NCBI RefSeq assembly: GCF_025630775.1
Contig: NZ_JAOSZE010000016.1
Span: 62,001 to 126,000, forward strand
Length of the DNA: 64,000 nucleotides
Direction of reading: 5' to 3'
Origin: Actinoplanes sp. KI2
Lineage (GTDB): Bacteria > Actinomycetota > Actinomycetes > Mycobacteriales > Micromonosporaceae
The notes under the pieces are model-generated. The model did not search any database and was not told the origin of the DNA. It saw nothing but the letters and a program-made list of their open reading frames with translations. A program made the position numbers and the translations under genes. Position 1 is the first letter of the stretch. Each line of letters starts with the position of its first letter. Shown here in pieces: positions 1 through 8,691 of the stretch.

Positions 1-1157
1 AGGCCCTCAAGCGCGACCTCGACGACGTGGTGCTCTACCACCTCGAGCCGGAGTCGTACGCGCGCATCGACGACCACGTCCGCAACCGCCCGGGCTGGGA
101 CGACTACCTCAACGAGGTCTCCGCGAAGGCCCGCAGCGCGCTGCGCCGCCAGCGAGTATCGGCCGAGGTACGGGCTCGGCCCCGGCACTACTACTCGATC
201 TGGAAGGACACGGTCGCCGGCGACCATCAGGTCCCGTTCGACCTGCCCCGGATCGCGGTGATCGTGGACGGCCCGCCGACCGACTGTTACGCGGCGCTCG
301 GCGCGATCCACGGCCAGTGGCGCCCGGTCGCCGGCCGCTTCAAGGACTTCATCGCCTCCCCGAAGAACAACCTGTACCGCTCGCTCCACACGACCGTCAC
401 CGGCCCCGACGGCCGCCTGGTCGAGGTGCTGATCCGCACCGAGACGATGCACCAGTACTCCGAGTACGGCGTCGCCACCAGCTACCGCTATCCGAAGGTC
501 GCCGAGACCCACGACCCGTCCGGCGCCGACCAGCTCTCCTGGCTCAAGCGGGTGCTCGACTGGCAGCAGGACACCACCGACGCCGCCCAGTTCCTCGCCT
601 CGCTGCGGTGCGACCTCGCCGAGGCCCAGATCACCGTCTTCGCCCACGGGCAGGGGTTCGAGCTGCCCAGCGGCTCCACCCCGGTCGACCTGGCGTACGA
701 GCTGAGCCCGGAGACCGGCGACCAGTGCCTGGCCGCCACGATCAACGGCCGCCTCGCCCCGCTGAGCTCGCCGCTGCGCGACGGCGACGTGATCGAGATC
801 TTCGCCGAGTCCGACGGCCACGTCGAGGTCGAGCCGAACGCGCCGCGCGGCCCGCGCAAGGAGTGGCTCGGTTTCGTCAAGTCGAGCACCGCCCAGCTCC
901 AGATCAACAAGTTCTTCGACGACAAGAACGAGCCCGGCATGAGCATCGCCGACAAGGTGCGGCTGGGCCGGGCGACGATCGGGCTGACCCTGCGCAAGCA
1001 CGACCGGGGCCTGGCCAGCGAGGTGCCGCTGCGCCGGCTCGCCGAGGAGCTGGGCTACCCCGACCTCGAGACGATGCTGGTCGCCGTCTGCGAGCGCACC
1101 CTCGAGCCGGACGCCGTGGTCGAGCAGCTCATCGCCCTCGTCGACCACCCGGACTGA
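1..1157 (+). CDS. RelA/SpoT-family (p)ppGpp synthetase-like protein, 5' end cut off by the window
   Basis: The reading frame is open from base 3, so the N-terminus (HD hydrolase part, if any) lies outside. The visible 384 codons hold a synthetase-like domain (RPRHYYSI, GRFKDFIASPKNN, YRSLHTTV, EYGVA) and a TGS domain (from about AQITVFAHGQGFELPSG). A short helical tail follows and the protein stops without the usual C-terminal ACT domain. Compared with known Rel proteins, the Arg of the GVR strand is Ala (RIAVIV), EVQIRT is EVLIRT and AAHW is ATSY. Nucleotide binding or catalysis may therefore be altered. It is probably a second, divergent Rel paralogue; the main relA would be elsewhere. Family assignment is firm and activity is uncertain. 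Confidence 0.85.
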   Translation, partial: ALKRDLDDVVLYHLEPESYARIDDHVRNRPGWDDYLNEVSAKARSALRRQRVSAEVRARPRHYYSIWKDTVAGDHQVPFDLPRIAVIVDGPPTDCYAALGAIHGQWRPVAGRFKDFIASPKNNLYRSLHTTVTGPDGRLVEVLIRTETMHQYSEYGVATSYRYPKVAETHDPSGADQLSWLKRVLDWQQDTTDAAQFLASLRCDLAEAQITVFAHGQGFELPSGSTPVDLAYELSPETGDQCLAATINGRLAPLSSPLRDGDVIEIFAESDGHVEVEPNAPRGPRKEWLGFVKSSTAQLQINKFFDDKNEPGMSIADKVRLGRATIGLTLRKHDRGLASEVPLRRLAEELGYPDLETMLVAVCERTLEPDAVVEQLIALVDHPD

Positions 1158-1176
1158 GCCACTCGGCGATCGCCGT

Positions 1177-1182
1177 TAGCCT
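1177..1182 (+). promoter_or_regulatory. -10-like TANNNT box, leaderless start
   Basis: TAGCCT ends 7 nt before the GTG at 1190, and no Shine-Dalgarno is present between. The spacing predicts a transcript that begins at or near the start codon of the Nudix gene. Confidence 0.45.
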
Positions 1183-1189
1183 TGCTGAC

Positions 1190-1702
1190 GTGAGTTTCCC
1201 TCGGCGAGTGCGCGGACTGGCGTACCTGACGTTCTATCGGCTGCCGCTGCCCGTACGCCGTGGGCTGGCGAAGCTGATCTCGCCCCGGTACGTGGTCGGC
1301 GCGGTCACCATCCTGCGCGACTCGGAGGTGGCCGACGGTCCCGACCGCCTGGTCCTGCTCCGCCAGCCGCACCGCGGTGGCTGGGGCCTGCCGGCCGGCC
1401 TGCTGAAGAAGCACGAGCAGCCGGTGGTCGGCGCGGCCCGCGAGCTCTTCGAGGAGACCGGCGTCCGGGTCGACCCCGCCGACATGACCGCCGCCTCGCC
1501 GAACGCGGTCATTCACGTGGTCGGCGTCGTCGACACGGTCTTCCTCGCCTCGGTCCCGGCGTCGACCACGCCGCTGGTGGTGGACGGCGCCGAGGTGCTG
1601 GAGGCGGCCTGGTTCCCGGTCGACGACCTCCCCCGGCTCAGCGCCAACACGGCCCTGCTCCTCGGCCGCTACGGCATCGGCCCGATGGCCAACGCCGAGT
1701 GA
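1190..1702 (+). CDS. Nudix hydrolase
   Basis: This 170-aa protein has a complete Nudix box at residues 70-92 (GLLKKHE, seven residues, then RELFEETGV). It should hydrolyse a nucleoside diphosphate linked to another moiety, but the substrate cannot be read from sequence. A basic, hydrophobic N-terminus (residues 1-35) precedes the fold and could bind membrane or nucleic acid. The GTG at 1190 is chosen because a TAGCCT box sits 7 nt upstream. The stop overlaps the GTG of the next gene (GTGA), so the two are translationally coupled. A Nudix enzyme beside a Rel homologue and a nucleotidyltransferase suggests nucleotide housekeeping, but this is inference. Confidence 0.88.
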   Translation: MSFPRRVRGLAYLTFYRLPLPVRRGLAKLISPRYVVGAVTILRDSEVADGPDRLVLLRQPHRGGWGLPAGLLKKHEQPVVGAARELFEETGVRVDPADMTAASPNAVIHVVGVVDTVFLASVPASTTPLVVDGAEVLEAAWFPVDDLPRLSANTALLLGRYGIGPMANAE

Positions 1703-2559
1703 GCGACATGCCCGAGATCGGCGCCGTGATCCTGGCCGCCGGCGAGGGTCAGCGTCTCCGCCCGCTGACCGAGGAGCTGCCCAAGGCGCTCTGCCCGGTC
1801 GGCAACGTCCCGCTGCTCGACCGGGCGCTGGCCCGGGTGGCCGCGCTGGGCCTGCCCGCCGCCGTCAACGCGGCCTACCTTGCCGACCGGATCGTCGCCC
1901 ATGTCGGCGACCGGGCCCATCTCTCGGTCGAGCCCGCGCCGCTGGGCACCGCCGGCGGCGTGGCCCGCCTCAGATCCTGGATCGACGGCCGCGGCGTCCT
2001 GATCGGCAACGCGGACGCCTACCTCGCCGACCCGCACCGCTCCCCCGGCGAGGACCTCGCGGTCATGCTGGACGGCTGGTCCGGCGAGACGGTCCGGCTG
2101 CTCACCAAGCCGGTCCTGCCGGGCGCCACCGGCGGGTTCAGCGGCCGCCGCTTCGCCGGCTTCTCGCTGCTGCCGTGGCGCTACGTCCGCGACCTCCCCG
2201 ACGGCCACGGCGACCTGGTCCGCACCGCGTGGCGTCCCGCCGAAGCGGCCGGCGAGCTCGAACTGATCCCCTACGACGGCGTCTACCTCGACACCGGCAC
2301 TCCCGCCGACTACCTGAGAGCCAATCTGCACGCCGCGAACGGCCGCGCCTTGATCGACCCCACCGCCGAGATCCTCGGATGGGTCAGCGAATCCGTGATC
2401 GGCCCGCACGCCCGCGTCCACGGCAGCGCCACCCGCACGGTCCTCTGGCCGCACGCCGAGATCCACGGGGGCGAGCACCTGACCGACGCCATCCGGGCCC
2501 CCGGCGGCCTGACCGTCCACGTCCCCCGGATCGCGTCGCCGCACGACCTGAGCGTCTGA
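1699..2559 (+). CDS. NTP-transferase (sugar-1-phosphate nucleotidyltransferase family)
   Basis: The N-terminus carries the nucleotidyltransferase signature (AVILAAGEGQRLRPLTEELP, followed by KAL), placing it in the mannose-1-phosphate guanylyltransferase/glucose-1-phosphate thymidylyltransferase superfamily. GTAGG (about residue 76) and GNADAYL (about 97, with a metal-binding Asp) fit the same fold. The C-terminus (about 215-286) reads like a short left-handed beta-helix tail (IGPHARVHGSATRT). At 286 aa it is shorter than bifunctional GlmU. GTG 1699 overlaps the previous stop; ATG 1708 is an alternative. Base and sugar specificity are unknown. Confidence 0.85.
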   Translation: MSDMPEIGAVILAAGEGQRLRPLTEELPKALCPVGNVPLLDRALARVAALGLPAAVNAAYLADRIVAHVGDRAHLSVEPAPLGTAGGVARLRSWIDGRGVLIGNADAYLADPHRSPGEDLAVMLDGWSGETVRLLTKPVLPGATGGFSGRRFAGFSLLPWRYVRDLPDGHGDLVRTAWRPAEAAGELELIPYDGVYLDTGTPADYLRANLHAANGRALIDPTAEILGWVSESVIGPHARVHGSATRTVLWPHAEIHGGEHLTDAIRAPGGLTVHVPRIASPHDLSV

Positions 2560-2654
2560 TCGCGGTCCGCGATCGACCCGTCCGGATCCCACGCCTGCCG
2601 CGCGCCGATAGCATGGTCGCGACCGTTCCGCTCTCAACGCCGAGGAGCCACCAG

Positions 2655-2942
2655 GTGAACACCGCGATCGTGCACATCGACTGCGCCACCGACTCGATTC
2701 CCGAGGTGGCCGAGGCGCTGGCGGCCCTCGACGGCGTCAGCGAGGTCTACTCGGTGGCCGGCAACGTCGATCTGATCGCCATCGTCCGCGTCTCCCGCTT
2801 CGACGACATCGCCGAGGTCATTGCCGGCAAGATCTCCAAGACCCCCGGCGTGGTCAACACGGAGTCACACATCGCCTTCCGCGCCTATTCCAAGCACGAC
2901 CTCGAGGACGCCTTCGCCATCGGCCTTCCCGACGCTGACTAA
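2655..2942 (+). CDS. Lrp/AsnC ligand-binding domain protein (stand-alone RAM domain)
   Basis: The protein has 95 aa and lacks a helix-turn-helix. It starts directly in the AsnC-type effector domain (TAIVHIDCATDSIPEVAEAL ... GNVDLIAIVRV). Stand-alone versions of this alpha/beta dimerisation domain are widespread in actinobacteria and bind amino acids or modulate full-length Lrp regulators. GTG 2655 is preferred over the upstream ATG 2613 because GAGGAG lies about 7 nt before it. It is a single gene with no coupled partner. Confidence 0.85.
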   Translation: MNTAIVHIDCATDSIPEVAEALAALDGVSEVYSVAGNVDLIAIVRVSRFDDIAEVIAGKISKTPGVVNTESHIAFRAYSKHDLEDAFAIGLPDAD

Positions 2943-3162
2943 AACCACCATAAAATACGGGATTTACGACAAGTCCCGCCAAACGCGCCCGGCGCCGTCG
3001 TGGCTGACGCTCCACGCGCGGCCGCCGGGTTGGCCCGGCCCAAGACCTCCCGCGCACCCGGCGAGCCCGACGCGCGGATCGCGGCGTCCATCGCCTCCTC
3101 GGGCAACGACGGGCGTGAGTAACTCGTCTATGATCCCCGGACCAGCAACGGGGAGCGCGCGC

Positions 3163-3768
3163 ATGTGGGACTGGGATGCCGAGCAGGCGGCCAAGAAGAA
3201 GTCGGCGCCGAAACCGGCCGGCGCCTGGCTGGGCGGCGGCGTCGGCGGTCTGATCGGCGTCGTCATCGTGGCCCGGCTCGTCCTGCTCGTGCTCCACTCC
3301 GGCCACTCCGGCGAGACGACCGGCCACCCGTTCTCGCTCGGCGGCGCCGCGCCGGCACAGCAGACCGAGGGCCCCTCCGAGGAGGAACTCGAGCGCGTCG
3401 CCGGCATCCTGCTCGACCAGGGCATGACCCCGCGGAACCCGAACGCGCAGAACCTCGGCCCGACCGAGACCCTGGTGCTGGCGGACGCCGACAACGAGCT
3501 GCACCTGACCCCCGGCGCCGTCACCGTGTTCAACGCGCCCTGCTTCGGCGGCCCGCTGATAGCGATCCGGCTGACCGCGACCGTCACCGAAGGCTCCCCG
3601 ACCTGGGAAACCACCGACTTCAAGCTGCTCGACAACGACAACCACGAGCTGCGGCTGCTCACCCAGTGCGCCACCGCCAACGAGCTCGACTTCCCGGCCA
3701 CCGCCGCGAGATGGCTGGTCTACGCCCCGGGCGACGGCCCGCCCGAGGCCCGCTGGCGTCTGTCCTAA
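3163..3768 (+). CDS. hypothetical membrane-anchored exported protein
   Basis: Two hundred and one residues. A short charged N-terminus (MWDWDAEQAAKKKSAPKP) is followed by a Gly-rich single transmembrane helix (about residues 24-47). A linker and a roughly 140-residue beta-rich extracytoplasmic domain with two cysteines (FNAPCFGG, LTQCATAN), possibly disulfide-bonded, make up the rest. GGGAG about 8 nt upstream supports ATG 3163. I do not recognise the domain. The 220 bp upstream hold a short AT-richer patch and a weak GGGA/TCCC hairpin but no convincing gene. Confidence 0.7.
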   Translation: MWDWDAEQAAKKKSAPKPAGAWLGGGVGGLIGVVIVARLVLLVLHSGHSGETTGHPFSLGGAAPAQQTEGPSEEELERVAGILLDQGMTPRNPNAQNLGPTETLVLADADNELHLTPGAVTVFNAPCFGGPLIAIRLTATVTEGSPTWETTDFKLLDNDNHELRLLTQCATANELDFPATAARWLVYAPGDGPPEARWRLS

Positions 3769-3797
3769 TCGGCCTCGGCCGCGGCATCCGGCGGGTG

Positions 3798-3836
3798 CCG
3801 CCACAGCCCGAGCCGCCACAGCCCGAGCCGCCACAG
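3798..3836 (+). repeat. 15-bp tandem repeat, about 2.6 copies
   Basis: The unit CCGCCACAGCCCGAG occurs at 3798 and 3813, and partially at 3828-3836. It lies between the stop at 3768 and the next start at 3889. Confidence 0.9.
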
Positions 3837-3888
3837 GATCCGTGCGATCCTGCCGTCGGAACAAACATCGATCCTGTTGGAGCATCCA

Positions 3889-4320
3889 GTGGGCACTTGG
3901 GACATCGGTCCGTTCGACAATGACAGCGCCGCCGACTGGTGCGGCGATCTCGAGGACGCGACTCCGGCATTGCGGCCCGCCATGGTGCGCAGTGCCTTCA
4001 CCGCGGTCCTCGACAACGGCGACGACTACCTCGACAGCGATCTGGCGGTGGACGCCATCGCCGCGGCCGCGATCGTCGCCTCCCAGCTGCCCGGCGGCGC
4101 CGCGATCACCTCCCCGTACGCGCCGGAGTTCCTCCTCGACGGCGGCAGCATCGACGTAGCGGGCGACGTCCCGGCCCTGGCAGTTCGAGCCCTGGATCGC
4201 ATCGTCGGCGACGATTCGGAGTGGCACGAGCTCTGGGCGGAAACCGAGGAAGAAGCGCCGGCCCTCGCGGTCGTCCACCAGCTGCGCGCCTCGATCGACG
4301 CCGCGGTGACGCAGCTTTAG
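3889..4320 (+). CDS. DUF4259 domain protein
   Basis: The 143-aa protein begins with the DUF4259 hallmark GTWDIGPFDNDSAADW and has the family's length and acidic character (DNGDDYLDSD). Its function is unknown; members are small cytosolic proteins often found next to secretion or toxin-immunity genes. GTG 3889 with GGAG 6 nt upstream gives the canonical N-terminus; the TTG at 3877 would add four atypical residues. No operon partner is evident, since the next gene has its own ribosome binding site 80 bp on. Confidence 0.85.
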   Translation: MGTWDIGPFDNDSAADWCGDLEDATPALRPAMVRSAFTAVLDNGDDYLDSDLAVDAIAAAAIVASQLPGGAAITSPYAPEFLLDGGSIDVAGDVPALAVRALDRIVGDDSEWHELWAETEEEAPALAVVHQLRASIDAAVTQL

Positions 4321-4404
4321 GGCTCCGCGATCGAGTGGGACAGCGGGTGCGGCGGTCGATTGCTAACATCCAGCATCTCAACTGGATCAGGGGCTGGAGT
4401 TGGC

Positions 4405-5991
4405 GTGCGGCGCATGTACAAGTCGGTGGTGGCCGGTCTGTGTCTTTTGCCGATGGCCCTGCTGACTACCACCGGGTCGGCCTCGGCGGCCACCAACTCG
4501 CTCACTGTCGCGACCTACGACCGCACCGGCGCGAAGGTCTCCACCGGGCTGACCGTCGTCAACGTGGCGACCAACGAGGAGTACAAGGGCACCGGTAACA
4601 AGACCCGGTGGGTGCTGCCGAAGGGCATCTACGCGATCGTCGGCGACATCTGGACCAGCCGCGACCAGAGCGACACGATGAGTGCCCGCGTGGTGACGGT
4701 CTCGGGGACCACCAAGACCACGCTCGACGCCCGGTGGGGCAAGCCGCTGACGGTCAACCTGGACAAGGCCCCCGGGCCGGCGTTCAACCAGACGCTGAAC
4801 GCGTTCATCTGCGTGGGGCCGGACTCCTTCGGGCGGACGGGCGCCTGGAACAAGCCGGGGAAGCTCTACGTCATTCCGCACAATTCCAAGTACCTGCGGT
4901 TCGCCTACTCCTCGGACTGGCAGAACCAGCAGGATGCCCTGCACAACGAGGCCTACGTCGTGGCCGGCTCCGCCACGACCGTTCCGACGACGCTGACCCA
5001 CACCTTCCACACGGCGTCGCTCGCCACGATTACCAACTACGTTCGCAGCGGCCCCTCGGCCGGGGACAGTGTGGGCGTGCGGATGACCGCGAGTGGTGCG
5101 TGCCAGGACGGCAACAGCATCACGATGTACAGCGGGGAGATGCCGGCCGTGGCCAAGGTGCACGCGATGGCCGGGACGTGGACCGTGGACACCGACTGGT
5201 CCGCGGTGCAGAAGAACGGCGAGCAGGCCTTCATCGGCTTCCTCCCGCGTACCGTCAAGCTGGTCGGCGGCAAGTCCACCGCGCAGGCGCTGCTCAGCTC
5301 GGCGTGGGGCCCGGCCCGGGAACTGCCCGCGGTGGGCAACGGCTCGATCGGCTTCATGACGTCGTCGATGTTCACCGACCCCTCGGCCGGGACCTGGGGC
5401 AGCGAGGGCAGCGAGCGATCCCTGGTGACGCTCTACGGCCCGGACAACAAGGTGATCAGGTCGCTGTGGCGCACCGACTGGCGCGACGGCGACCCCTATT
5501 TCTCCGCGAAGGTGACGAAGAACGGCTGGTACACCCTGAAGGTCAACGGGCAGCGGTGGCGGCCGGACCAGGCGTACCCGTCGACCATGCTCTCCACGCG
5601 CGCCGACGCGACCTTCCGGATGTACGTGACCGCGAAGGCGCCGGCCCGGGTGGCCGACGTGATCATTCCGCAGCTGATACCGCTCGGCCTGAGCCTGACG
5701 AACAGCGCGAAACCCGGCACGAAGACCACCGTGCAGATCCGCCCGGACCGGCGCTACCCGGGCCCCGACCTGCGCTTCGGCTCGGTCACGGGCAAGTCCG
5801 CCACCCTGCTCTCGTCCTCCGACGGCGGGAAGACGTGGCGCTCGGCCGCCGTACGCAAGGTCGGCTCTTCCTGGCTGGCCGACGTGACGAACCCCGGCCA
5901 GGCCGGCTACGTGAGCCTGCGCGCCCGCCTGCTCGCCACCAACGGCCAGTGGGTCGAGGTGACGATCACGCGGGCCTACCGCGTGAGCTGA
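4405..5991 (+). CDS. secreted hypothetical protein (528 aa)
   Basis: A Sec signal peptide is clear: RRMYKS, a hydrophobic core, then SASAA at about residue 30, a good signal peptidase I site. The mature region of about 500 residues has no membrane helix and looks beta-rich, with few cysteines. Near the end, LLSSSDGGKTWRSAAV resembles an Asp-box-like blade found in sialidase/Vps10 beta-propellers, but only once. GGAG 5 nt before GTG 4405 supports that start. I do not recognise the family; it is likely a cell-surface or secreted protein. Confidence 0.75.
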   Translation: MRRMYKSVVAGLCLLPMALLTTTGSASAATNSLTVATYDRTGAKVSTGLTVVNVATNEEYKGTGNKTRWVLPKGIYAIVGDIWTSRDQSDTMSARVVTVSGTTKTTLDARWGKPLTVNLDKAPGPAFNQTLNAFICVGPDSFGRTGAWNKPGKLYVIPHNSKYLRFAYSSDWQNQQDALHNEAYVVAGSATTVPTTLTHTFHTASLATITNYVRSGPSAGDSVGVRMTASGACQDGNSITMYSGEMPAVAKVHAMAGTWTVDTDWSAVQKNGEQAFIGFLPRTVKLVGGKSTAQALLSSAWGPARELPAVGNGSIGFMTSSMFTDPSAGTWGSEGSERSLVTLYGPDNKVIRSLWRTDWRDGDPYFSAKVTKNGWYTLKVNGQRWRPDQAYPSTMLSTRADATFRMYVTAKAPARVADVIIPQLIPLGLSLTNSAKPGTKTTVQIRPDRRYPGPDLRFGSVTGKSATLLSSSDGGKTWRSAAVRKVGSSWLADVTNPGQAGYVSLRARLLATNGQWVEVTITRAYRVS

Positions 5992-6011
5992 GCGCCGCAA
6001 AAGACCCGCAC

Positions 6012-6017
6012 TACGCT
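6012..6017 (+). promoter_or_regulatory. -10-like TANNNT box, leaderless start
   Basis: TACGCT ends 6 nt before ATG 6024, with no Shine-Dalgarno between. The next transcript is probably leaderless. Confidence 0.45.
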
Positions 6018-6023
6018 GGCCTC

Positions 6024-7133
6024 ATGATCAACGGAACAGCGACCGTGGTGGGCGGCGGCATCGGGGGGCTCGCCGCGGCTGTGGCCTTGCACCGGGCCGG
6101 CTGGAAGGTCACCGTCCTGGAGCGGGCCGGCCGTTTCACCGAGGTCGGCGCGGGCCTGTCGCTGTGGCCGAACGCGCTGCGGGCACTAGAGATGCTCGGC
6201 CTGCGTGAGCAGGTGACTGCCGTGGGCGCCGTCGAACGCTGCGGCGGCGTCCGGGATCGCGCCGGGCGCTGGCTGTCGCGTACCCACGCGGCCGAGCTGG
6301 AACGTCGCTTCGGCTACCCGCTGCTCGTGGTGCACCGCGTCGACCTCGTCGAGGTCCTGCTCGCGGCGTTGCCGTCCGGCGCTCTCCGCGCGGGTGCCGA
6401 GGTCAGCGCCGTACCCGAGGGCGACCTGGTGGTTGCCGCCGACGGTATGCGCAGCGTGCTGCGGGAACAACTCTGGCCGGGGTACGCCCCCCGCTACGCC
6501 GGGCACACCGCCTGGCGCATGGTCGCCCGGCCGGCACAGGCGCCGGCCGAAGGCGCCGTCGTCTGGGGGCGTGGGGCACGGTTCGGGTACACGACGATGA
6601 CCGGCGGCCGGGTGTACTGCTTCGCCACCGCCAACACGCCGGAGGGCTCCGCCGGCCCGGACGGCGAGTACGCCGAGCTGCGCCGCCGGTTCGGCGACTG
6701 GCCCGACCCGATCCCCGCTCTGCTGGCGGCCACACCACCGGACGGCGTGCTGCGTCACGATCTGTACGACCTGCCGCCCCTGCCGTCGTTCGTCTCGGGC
6801 CGCACGGCGTTGCTCGGCGACGCCGCCCACGCGATGACGCCGAGCCTGGGCCAGGGCGCCTGCCAAGCGCTGGAGGACGCCGCGACGCTGGCCGCCTGCC
6901 TCGCCGACGCCGCGGACACCGCGGGCGCGCTCGCCCGGTACGACCGGCTGCGCCGCCCGCGTACCCAGGCGATCACCCGCCGCTCCGCCCGGCTCGGGCG
7001 TGCCGGGCAACTGAGCTGGCCACCCGCGACCCTCGCACGCGACCTGGCCGCCCGGCTGATTCCGGAGCGCGTCACGCTGAGCGCGATGGCTCCGGTTCTG
7101 GGCTGGGGTGGGCGACCGGGGCCGATTGTGTGA
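6024..7133 (+). CDS. FAD-dependent monooxygenase (PHBH-like fold)
   Basis: The 369-aa protein has the FAD dinucleotide-binding motif GGGIGG at residues 9-14. The second FAD-binding motif, GDAAHAMTPSLGQGACQALED, sits near residue 265 and is typical of class A flavoprotein hydroxylases. The intervening region would bind the organic substrate, which is not predictable. The length fits salicylate/zeaxanthin-epoxidase-like members. The start is set by the TACGCT box just upstream. The next gene begins 11 nt after the stop, so they may be co-transcribed. Confidence 0.88.
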   Translation: MINGTATVVGGGIGGLAAAVALHRAGWKVTVLERAGRFTEVGAGLSLWPNALRALEMLGLREQVTAVGAVERCGGVRDRAGRWLSRTHAAELERRFGYPLLVVHRVDLVEVLLAALPSGALRAGAEVSAVPEGDLVVAADGMRSVLREQLWPGYAPRYAGHTAWRMVARPAQAPAEGAVVWGRGARFGYTTMTGGRVYCFATANTPEGSAGPDGEYAELRRRFGDWPDPIPALLAATPPDGVLRHDLYDLPPLPSFVSGRTALLGDAAHAMTPSLGQGACQALEDAATLAACLADAADTAGALARYDRLRRPRTQAITRRSARLGRAGQLSWPPATLARDLAARLIPERVTLSAMAPVLGWGGRPGPIV

Positions 7134-7143
7134 GCATGGCGCG

Positions 7144-8691
7144 GTGCCGGACTGGACGTACCACCCGCTTCGCCCGCTCGCCGCGGCGCTGCTCGGCCGC
7201 CGCCGCTCACAGCGCGCGGCGCTGCGGGCGCTGGCCACGCTGACCTCCCTGCCCGGAGGCGCCCGGCTGATGGGCCGGGCGTTCGCCCACCCGGAGCCGC
7301 CCCCGCACCTTGTCGGCCGGCTCGGGGCGACCGTGCCCGTGTCGGTCGCGCGGGACGCGATCCGGGCCCTGCCGGTGCAGGGCGCCGGCGTCATCGAGGT
7401 CGGTCCGGTCGGGCCCCGAGACGTCCCGGCGGTCCGCCGGGCCACGGCCGCACGGCGCTGCACGGTCATCGCCCGGGTCACCGATCCGGCGGTCGGCGCC
7501 CAGGTGGCACCCCACGTCGACCGGGTGGTCAGCGGCACCGAACCGGACCTGGTCCGCCTCGACCAGCCGGCGGTCGCCGCGGCGACGACCGCACTCGGCG
7601 ATCCGGACGTGACGGTCCTGGCCACCCCCGGCGTACTGGTCAGCGCCGGTCCGGGCTGGTTCCAGCGGGTGATCGAGGCCGAAACGCCGACCGGGACGCC
7701 CGACAGCCTGCGCGACGTTCCCGGCGATCCCCGCGGCTGGCCCGCCTGGGTGTGGGGCGTTCTGGTGGGCCTGGGCATGATCGGCGCGGGCCTCGGCGCC
7801 GCAGCGATCACCCTGGGGCCGTTGCTGATGTGGTACGACAACGACTACCTCGGCATGCACCGGGAGCACCTGCTCGCCCTCAACGGCCGGCTGCCGCCGT
7901 TCCTCCAGCACGACCGGATCACCATGGCCGGCACCATGGTGGCGATCGGAGTGCTCTACGGCGGGCTCGCCTGGGGCGGCATCCGGCACGGCTGGCGCTG
8001 GGCCCGGGACGCCTATCTCGTCTCCGGCGCCGTCGGCTTCCCCACGCTGTTCTACTTCCTCGCGTCCGGGTTCCTGGAGCCGCTGCACACCGCCGTCACG
8101 GTGGTGCTGTTCCCCATGTTCGCGCTCGCCGTGTGGCGCCGCCCGGCGGCACCCCGGTGGCGTCTTCGCCGGGGCGGCCCGGAGCACCTGCGCCGACGAG
8201 CCCTGACCGGCCAGCTCCTGATGATCAGCACCGGGCTGGGCCTGCTCATCGGCGGCGCGGTGGTCTCCGTCGTCGGGCTCACGTCGGTCTTCGTCCCCAC
8301 CGACCTGGGATATCTGGGCGTCGAGGCCGCCCATCTGCATGCGGTCAACCCGCGGCTGATGCCGTTCATCGCCCACGATCGGGCCGGGTTCGGCGGCGCC
8401 CTGATGGCCGCCGCGCTCGCGGTGATCCTGCTCAGCGCATGGGGGTGGCGACGCGGCGAGGCATGGGTGTGGTGGGCGCTGGCGCTCGCCGCCGCCGCCG
8501 GTTTCGGCCCGGCCATCGCGGTGCACATCGCGATCGGCTACACCGATCTCGTCCATCTGGCCCCGGTCTACCTCGGGGTCCTGCTCACGACCGCGGCCCT
8601 GGTGCTGGCCCGCCCGTTCCTGTGCGCGCGCACCGACGATGTCACCAGTCGTCCCGTTCGCGGCGGCGCTGCTCGAGCTGCCAGGTCATGA
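7144..8691 (+). CDS. polytopic membrane protein with a degenerate dihydroorotate-dehydrogenase-like N-terminal part
   Basis: From GTG 7144 the protein has 515 aa. Residues 1-185 are soluble. They resemble the N-terminal part of class 2 DHODH: an N-terminal helical pair (YHPLRPLAAALLGRR, then ALRAL), then VGRLGATVPVSVA and GAGVIEVGPVGP in place of NPVGLAAGFDK and FVEVGTVTP. The catalytic and FMN residues are not recognisable. About residue 200 onward come some eight hydrophobic helices in two similar blocks, each containing LGY/LGM, a His, LP/MPF and HDR, suggesting internal duplication (HDRITMAG and HDRAGFGG). Its role is unknown. The last 50 nt overlap the 3' end of the opposite-strand PilZ gene. 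Confidence 0.65.
   Translation: MPDWTYHPLRPLAAALLGRRRSQRAALRALATLTSLPGGARLMGRAFAHPEPPPHLVGRLGATVPVSVARDAIRALPVQGAGVIEVGPVGPRDVPAVRRATAARRCTVIARVTDPAVGAQVAPHVDRVVSGTEPDLVRLDQPAVAAATTALGDPDVTVLATPGVLVSAGPGWFQRVIEAETPTGTPDSLRDVPGDPRGWPAWVWGVLVGLGMIGAGLGAAAITLGPLLMWYDNDYLGMHREHLLALNGRLPPFLQHDRITMAGTMVAIGVLYGGLAWGGIRHGWRWARDAYLVSGAVGFPTLFYFLASGFLEPLHTAVTVVLFPMFALAVWRRPAAPRWRLRRGGPEHLRRRALTGQLLMISTGLGLLIGGAVVSVVGLTSVFVPTDLGYLGVEAAHLHAVNPRLMPFIAHDRAGFGGALMAAALAVILLSAWGWRRGEAWVWWALALAAAAGFGPAIAVHIAIGYTDLVHLAPVYLGVLLTTAALVLARPFLCARTDDVTSRPVRGGAARAARS

Noticed and set aside
3000..3122. 40-codon open frame starting GTG 3000
   Set aside because: High third-position GC but no ribosome binding site, no recognisable domain, and length within chance for this composition.
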